From Salipiger pentaromativorans (lineage in GTDB: Bacteria; Pseudomonadota; Alphaproteobacteria; Rhodobacterales; Rhodobacteraceae), in the NCBI RefSeq assembly GCF_024721115.1, contig NZ_JAMDHK010000019.1, positions 1 through 64,000 on the forward strand: DNA of 64,000 nt, given 5' to 3'. The notes beneath the pieces are model-generated. The model did not search any database and was not told where the DNA came from. It was given only the letters and a program-made list of their open reading frames with translations. Of this stretch, positions 61,341-64,000 are shown piece after piece. Made by a program: the position numbers and the translations under genes. The first letter of the stretch is position 1; every line of letters begins with the position of its first letter.

Positions 61341-61751
61341 TTACTTGAGCAAATCGAGAAGTTGCGAGCGCATGTTGCGCCCGGTTTCGAACATGTTGAG
61401 ATTGGCCTGATAGCTGCGCGAGGCTTCGCGCATATTGCTCATCTCGAGGATCGTCTTGACGTTCGACACCTTGACGAAGCCGTCCTGATCCGCCGCCGGA
61501 TGGGCCGGATCGTAGCGCAGCTCGAAATTCGTATCGTCACGCCGGATGCCCGAGACATCGACCATCGAGGCGCCGCTTTCGCGATCGACCATCTCCTCGA
61601 AGGAGATGACCTTGCGGCGATAGGGTTCCTCGCCCGGCGTGGTGCCGGTGGAATTGGCGTTGGCGACATTTTCCGAAACGACCTTGAGCCGCTCGCCCTG
61701 CGCCCGCATCCCGCTTGCCGCAACCGAAAGAATGGATTTCAGCGTGTCCAT
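61341..61751 (-). CDS. flgC: Proximal rod protein FlgC
   Basis: FlgC is one of the proximal rod subunits. The 136-residue product has ILSVAASGMRAQGERLKVVS and ENVANANSTGTTPGEEPYRR at the N-terminus and MSNMREASRSYQANLNMFET at the C-terminus, the paired rod motifs. It lies nine bases after flgB. The distal rod genes flgF and flgG are not in this arm. Confidence 0.95.
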   Translation of the reverse strand: MDTLKSILSVAASGMRAQGERLKVVSENVANANSTGTTPGEEPYRRKVISFEEMVDRESGASMVDVSGIRRDDTNFELRYDPAHPAADQDGFVKVSNVKTILEMSNMREASRSYQANLNMFETGRNMRSQLLDLLK

Positions 61752-61760
61752 GTGGCCCCC

Positions 61761-62162
61761 TTACCGAATGCCCGTCACCGCAATGGTCAGCAGCGTGTGA
61801 CCCTTGCGGTAAAGCTCGGCCGCAAGGCGGTAATTCCCCGCCACCTCGGCCGCCTTGATGGTCTGCTGTTCCAGCGCCACGGTGTTGCCGTCGAGGCTCG
61901 CCTCCCAGGCGTCCTCGTCAAGCTCGACCCGCACGCCGTTCGGGGCGCCGCCCACGCTCTGGATATGCCGGGCATTGGTCACGTTCAGCCCGCGCATCGC
62001 GTTCGACCCTTCGAGCATCGCATCGAAGGAGCTGATCTCCTTGGATTTGTAATCCGGCGTATCGGCATTCGCGATGTTCTCGGAAATCACCGATTGCCGC
62101 GCGCCAAGCCACTTCATGCGCTGGGACGCGAGCTGGAAAAACGACATACCGGTGAGCTTCAT
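61761..62162 (-). CDS. flgB: Proximal rod protein FlgB
   Basis: FlgB is the most proximal rod subunit, 133 residues. It opens MSFFQLASQRMKWLGARQSV then SENIANADTPDYKSKEISSF, and ends with EQQTIKAAEVAGNYRLAAEL. I placed the start at 62162, preceded by AAGGGAA; the open frame runs further but without rod-family sequence. It leads the operon flgB-flgC-fliE-fliQ-transglycosylase-flhA-fliR-flhB and is divergent from fliI. Confidence 0.93.
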   Translation of the reverse strand: MKLTGMSFFQLASQRMKWLGARQSVISENIANADTPDYKSKEISSFDAMLEGSNAMRGLNVTNARHIQSVGGAPNGVRVELDEDAWEASLDGNTVALEQQTIKAAEVAGNYRLAAELYRKGHTLLTIAVTGIR

Positions 62163-62184
62163 GAACAGTTCCCTTTTCGTCAAA

Positions 62185-62224
62185 ACAAGGATAGCATGAA
62201 TAAATCCGGGATAGCAATGGATAG
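62185..62224. promoter_or_regulatory. flgB/fliI divergent promoter with phased GGATAG repeats
   Basis: ACAAGGATAGCATGA (62185-62199) is identical to 4875-4889 in the ftcR/flgI promoter. GGATAG begins at 62189, 62209 and 62219, spaced by 20 and 10 bases, so all three face the same side of the helix. A shared flagellar activator is the simplest explanation. Confidence 0.5.
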
Positions 62225-62229
62225 AGACC

Positions 62230-63576
62230 ATGCATACAGCCTTTTCAGAGCTTTCTAGCCTTACAAGGACCATTGAAAGGGCAAGTATAACCGGTCAGGT
62301 CACCTCGGCGCTGGGTCTGGTGCTCACGGTCTCGGGTCTTGAGCGGGCCATGGGCATCGGGGCGCATTGTGTGGTGCAGGGCAGCGGCGGGCCGGTGCTG
62401 GCCGAAGTGGTGGGGATCGACGCGCAGGGCACCCGGCTCCTGCCCTTCGGAAGCTGGGACGGCGTGCGCGCCGGAGACCCGGTTGCAGTCACCCACACCG
62501 CCGCCGACATCCGCCCGGACGAGGCCTGGATCGGCCGGGTGCTGGATGCGCTGGGGCGTCCGCTCGACGGCAAGGGACGGCTGCCCGAAGGCGGCACGCC
62601 GCGCGCCATCCGCGCGGCCCCTCCCCCGGCCTTCCAGCGCCGCCGCGTCGGCCCGCGTCTGGCCACGCGCCTCAAGGTGATGGATGTGTTCGCGCCGCTC
62701 TGCCGTGGTCAGCGCATGGGGGTCTTTGCGGGCTCGGGCGTGGGCAAATCGACCATGATGGCGATGCTGGCGCGCAATGCCCAGGCCGATGTGATCGTGG
62801 TGGGCCTCGTCGGCGAACGGGGACGTGAGGTGCAGGATTTCCTCCAGGACGATCTGGGCGAAGACGGTCTGGCTCGTGCCGTTGTCGTGGTCTCGACCGG
62901 GGACGAGCCGCCGCTGATGCGCCGTCAGGCCGCCTGGACTGCCACCGCCGTGGCCGAGCATTTCCGCGATCAGGGCAAACAGGTGCTGCTGCTTATCGAC
63001 AGCGTGACCCGCTTTGCCATGGCGCAGCGCGAAATCGGCCTGGCCGGGGGCGAGCCGCCGACCGCCAAGGGCTACCCGCCGACCACCTTCGCCGAGCTGC
63101 CGCGCATGATGGAACGCGCGGGTCCGGGCTCTGACACGGCGGGCGACATCACCGCGCTTTACACCGTGCTGATGGATGGCGACGACATGGACGATCCCAT
63201 CGCCGATGCGGTGCGCGGTATCCTCGACGGGCATGTGCTGCTCGATCGAAAGATCGCCGAGCAAGGACGTTTCCCGGCGGTGAACCTGCTGCGCTCGATC
63301 TCCCGAATGCTGCCCGACTGTCACAGCGAAGAGGAATACGCGCTCTACCGTGCCGCCCGCCGCGCCGTCGCTCGCTACGCGGATATGGAAGAGCTGATCC
63401 GCATCGGCGCCTACCGTCTGGGCAGCGATGCCGAGGTCGATGCCGCCATCCGTCTGGCCGAGCCGCTCGACGCGCTGTTGTCCCAGGCCAAGCGTGACGC
63501 GATGGAGCCGGAAGAGACCTTTGCCGCGCTCGCGCAATGTCTGGCGGATGCCGGTATACAGGTCAAACCCGTCTGA
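62230..63576 (+). CDS. fliI: Flagellum-specific ATPase FliI
   Basis: FliI is the soluble ATPase of flagellar export, 448 residues. Walker A is GSGVGKST (168-175); LVGERGREVQDFLQDDLGED, the Walker B strand VLLLIDSVTRFAMAQREI, and GDDMDDPIADAVRGILDGHV follow. It is monocistronic on the plus strand, divergent from flgB. No FliJ-like gene follows it; instead there is the plasmid parS site and the convergent repC. Confidence 0.96.
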   Translation: MHTAFSELSSLTRTIERASITGQVTSALGLVLTVSGLERAMGIGAHCVVQGSGGPVLAEVVGIDAQGTRLLPFGSWDGVRAGDPVAVTHTAADIRPDEAWIGRVLDALGRPLDGKGRLPEGGTPRAIRAAPPPAFQRRRVGPRLATRLKVMDVFAPLCRGQRMGVFAGSGVGKSTMMAMLARNAQADVIVVGLVGERGREVQDFLQDDLGEDGLARAVVVVSTGDEPPLMRRQAAWTATAVAEHFRDQGKQVLLLIDSVTRFAMAQREIGLAGGEPPTAKGYPPTTFAELPRMMERAGPGSDTAGDITALYTVLMDGDDMDDPIADAVRGILDGHVLLDRKIAEQGRFPAVNLLRSISRMLPDCHSEEEYALYRAARRAVARYADMEELIRIGAYRLGSDAEVDAAIRLAEPLDALLSQAKRDAMEPEETFAALAQCLADAGIQVKPV

Positions 63577-63591
63577 CCGTGACAGGGGAAT

Positions 63592-63607
63592 GTTGACAGC
63601 TGTCAAC
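63592..63607. other. parS: parS-like centromere palindrome of the RepABC replicon
   Basis: GTTGACAGCTGTCAAC is a perfect 16-bp palindrome and fits the repABC parS consensus GTTNNCNGCNGNNAAC at every fixed position. It lies 18 bases beyond the repC stop, a common place for these partition sites, which are bound by RepB. A role as terminator is less likely because the stem has no T run. Confidence 0.75.
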
Positions 63608-63624
63608 TCGGGCAGCCGCATGGT

Positions 63625-64000
63625 CTAGGCTGCCCGCCGGGAAAGAGCGGCAATCATATCATCAGGGTCGAACCCGCCGTCTCGCGCCTTTTTCGACAGA
63701 CTTCTGAGATAGGCTCCGGGCGAACGAATGCTGCCGATCCGCTGGATGATGCCTGCCAGTGTCGTGGCCGCATCCACCGAGCCCATACTGCGGCACGCTT
63801 CCTGCCATGTGGCTCTATCTATGCCTGTCATGGGCGCCATACGGGCCATAAGCTGTACGAATTCCTCCCAGCTATGTAGCCCTTTCTCTGCATAAGGCAG
63901 AACATCGGGGCAGGCCCGGAGGATGGGGGACAGAGATTTCCTCTGCGGCGCTTTCAAATCAATAAGACTCTTATCTGAGTCCTGTATGTGCCGCTCATTC
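63625..64000 (-). CDS. repC: RepC replication initiator, C-terminal part (continues past right edge)
   Basis: The last 124 residues of RepC, the initiator of RepABC plasmids; the open frame runs without interruption to the window edge. The readable segment NERHIQDSDK leads into SPILRACPDVLPYAEKGLHS and RIGSIRSPGAYLRSLSKKAR, matching the conserved RepC C-terminal domain. The N-terminal DNA-binding part and the repA-repB genes should lie to the right. A TTG at 63957 could mimic a start, but the upstream codons belong to the family pattern. Its presence indicates that this contig is an extrachromosomal replicon. Confidence 0.88.
   Translation of the reverse strand, partial: NERHIQDSDKSLIDLKAPQRKSLSPILRACPDVLPYAEKGLHSWEEFVQLMARMAPMTGIDRATWQEACRSMGSVDAATTLAGIIQRIGSIRSPGAYLRSLSKKARDGGFDPDDMIAALSRRAA

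Noticed and set aside
1-64000. CRISPR array, tRNA, rRNA or prophage
   Set aside because: I saw no regularly spaced repeats, no cloverleaf-like tRNA sequence, no rRNA segments and no phage structural genes.

Overview
The window is high-GC alphaproteobacterial DNA, most likely from the roseobacter group (Rhodobacterales). The signs are an FtcR-type flagellar regulator, the FlaF/FlbT pair, a DUF1217 flagellar gene, CtrA-like boxes, and many ABC transporters with dedicated catabolic enzymes. The right edge carries the 3' end of a RepABC-type repC and a perfect 16-bp palindrome that fits the repABC parS consensus. The window is therefore probably part of a RepABC plasmid or chromid, and the flagellar genes are plasmid-borne.

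Layout. 1-17.0 kb is flagellar arm A: flgE-flgK-flgL, ftcR (convergent), flgI-flgJ-like-flgN-like, flagellin, flaF-flbT-DUF1217, then the fliF-fliH-fliN-fliP-fliG operon (minus) divergent from fliL-fliM-PflI-like-motE-like (plus). 17.1-23.4 kb is a polar-amino-acid-type ABC transporter, a CoA ligase, a crotonase and an IclR regulator; a 13-bp palindrome is shared by its two divergent promoters. 24.4-31.6 kb is an NMT1-type ABC transporter bracketed by two cupins, then a luciferase-like monooxygenase and a LuxR regulator. 31.6-42.4 kb is a complete dipeptide/oligopeptide-type ABC transporter split over two divergent transcripts, with a flavin monooxygenase, flavin reductase, amidase and cytosine-deaminase-like amidohydrolase; an MFS transporter and a second flavin reductase follow. 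45.0-53.6 kb is an amino-acid-type transporter without an ATPase gene, an XRE-cupin regulator, and a six-gene operon (membrane di-iron desaturase-like enzyme, Rieske ferredoxin, AhpD-like protein, AstE-like deacylase, 2-oxoglutarate oxygenase, M29/NicX-like enzyme). A YcaQ-type glycosylase and a Phd/PIN toxin-antitoxin pair come next. 55.9-63.6 kb is flagellar arm B: flgB-flgC-fliE-fliQ-transglycosylase-flhA-fliR-flhB (minus), divergent from fliI (plus). parS and repC close the window.

How it works together. The two arms supply hook, junctions, P ring, filament, switch, export gate, ATPase and proximal rod. flgD, fliK, flgF, flgG, flgA, flgH and motA/motB are not seen and must lie elsewhere. 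About 39 kb of uptake and catabolic genes separates the arms. Each catabolic block follows one plan: periplasmic capture, import, then oxygenation, hydrolysis or CoA activation under a local regulator. The substrates cannot be read from the sequence. The most novel-looking part is the 47.7-53.6 kb XRE-cupin/di-iron/Rieske/2OG block, which also has repeated candidate operators and a hairpin that encloses the Shine-Dalgarno site of its first gene.
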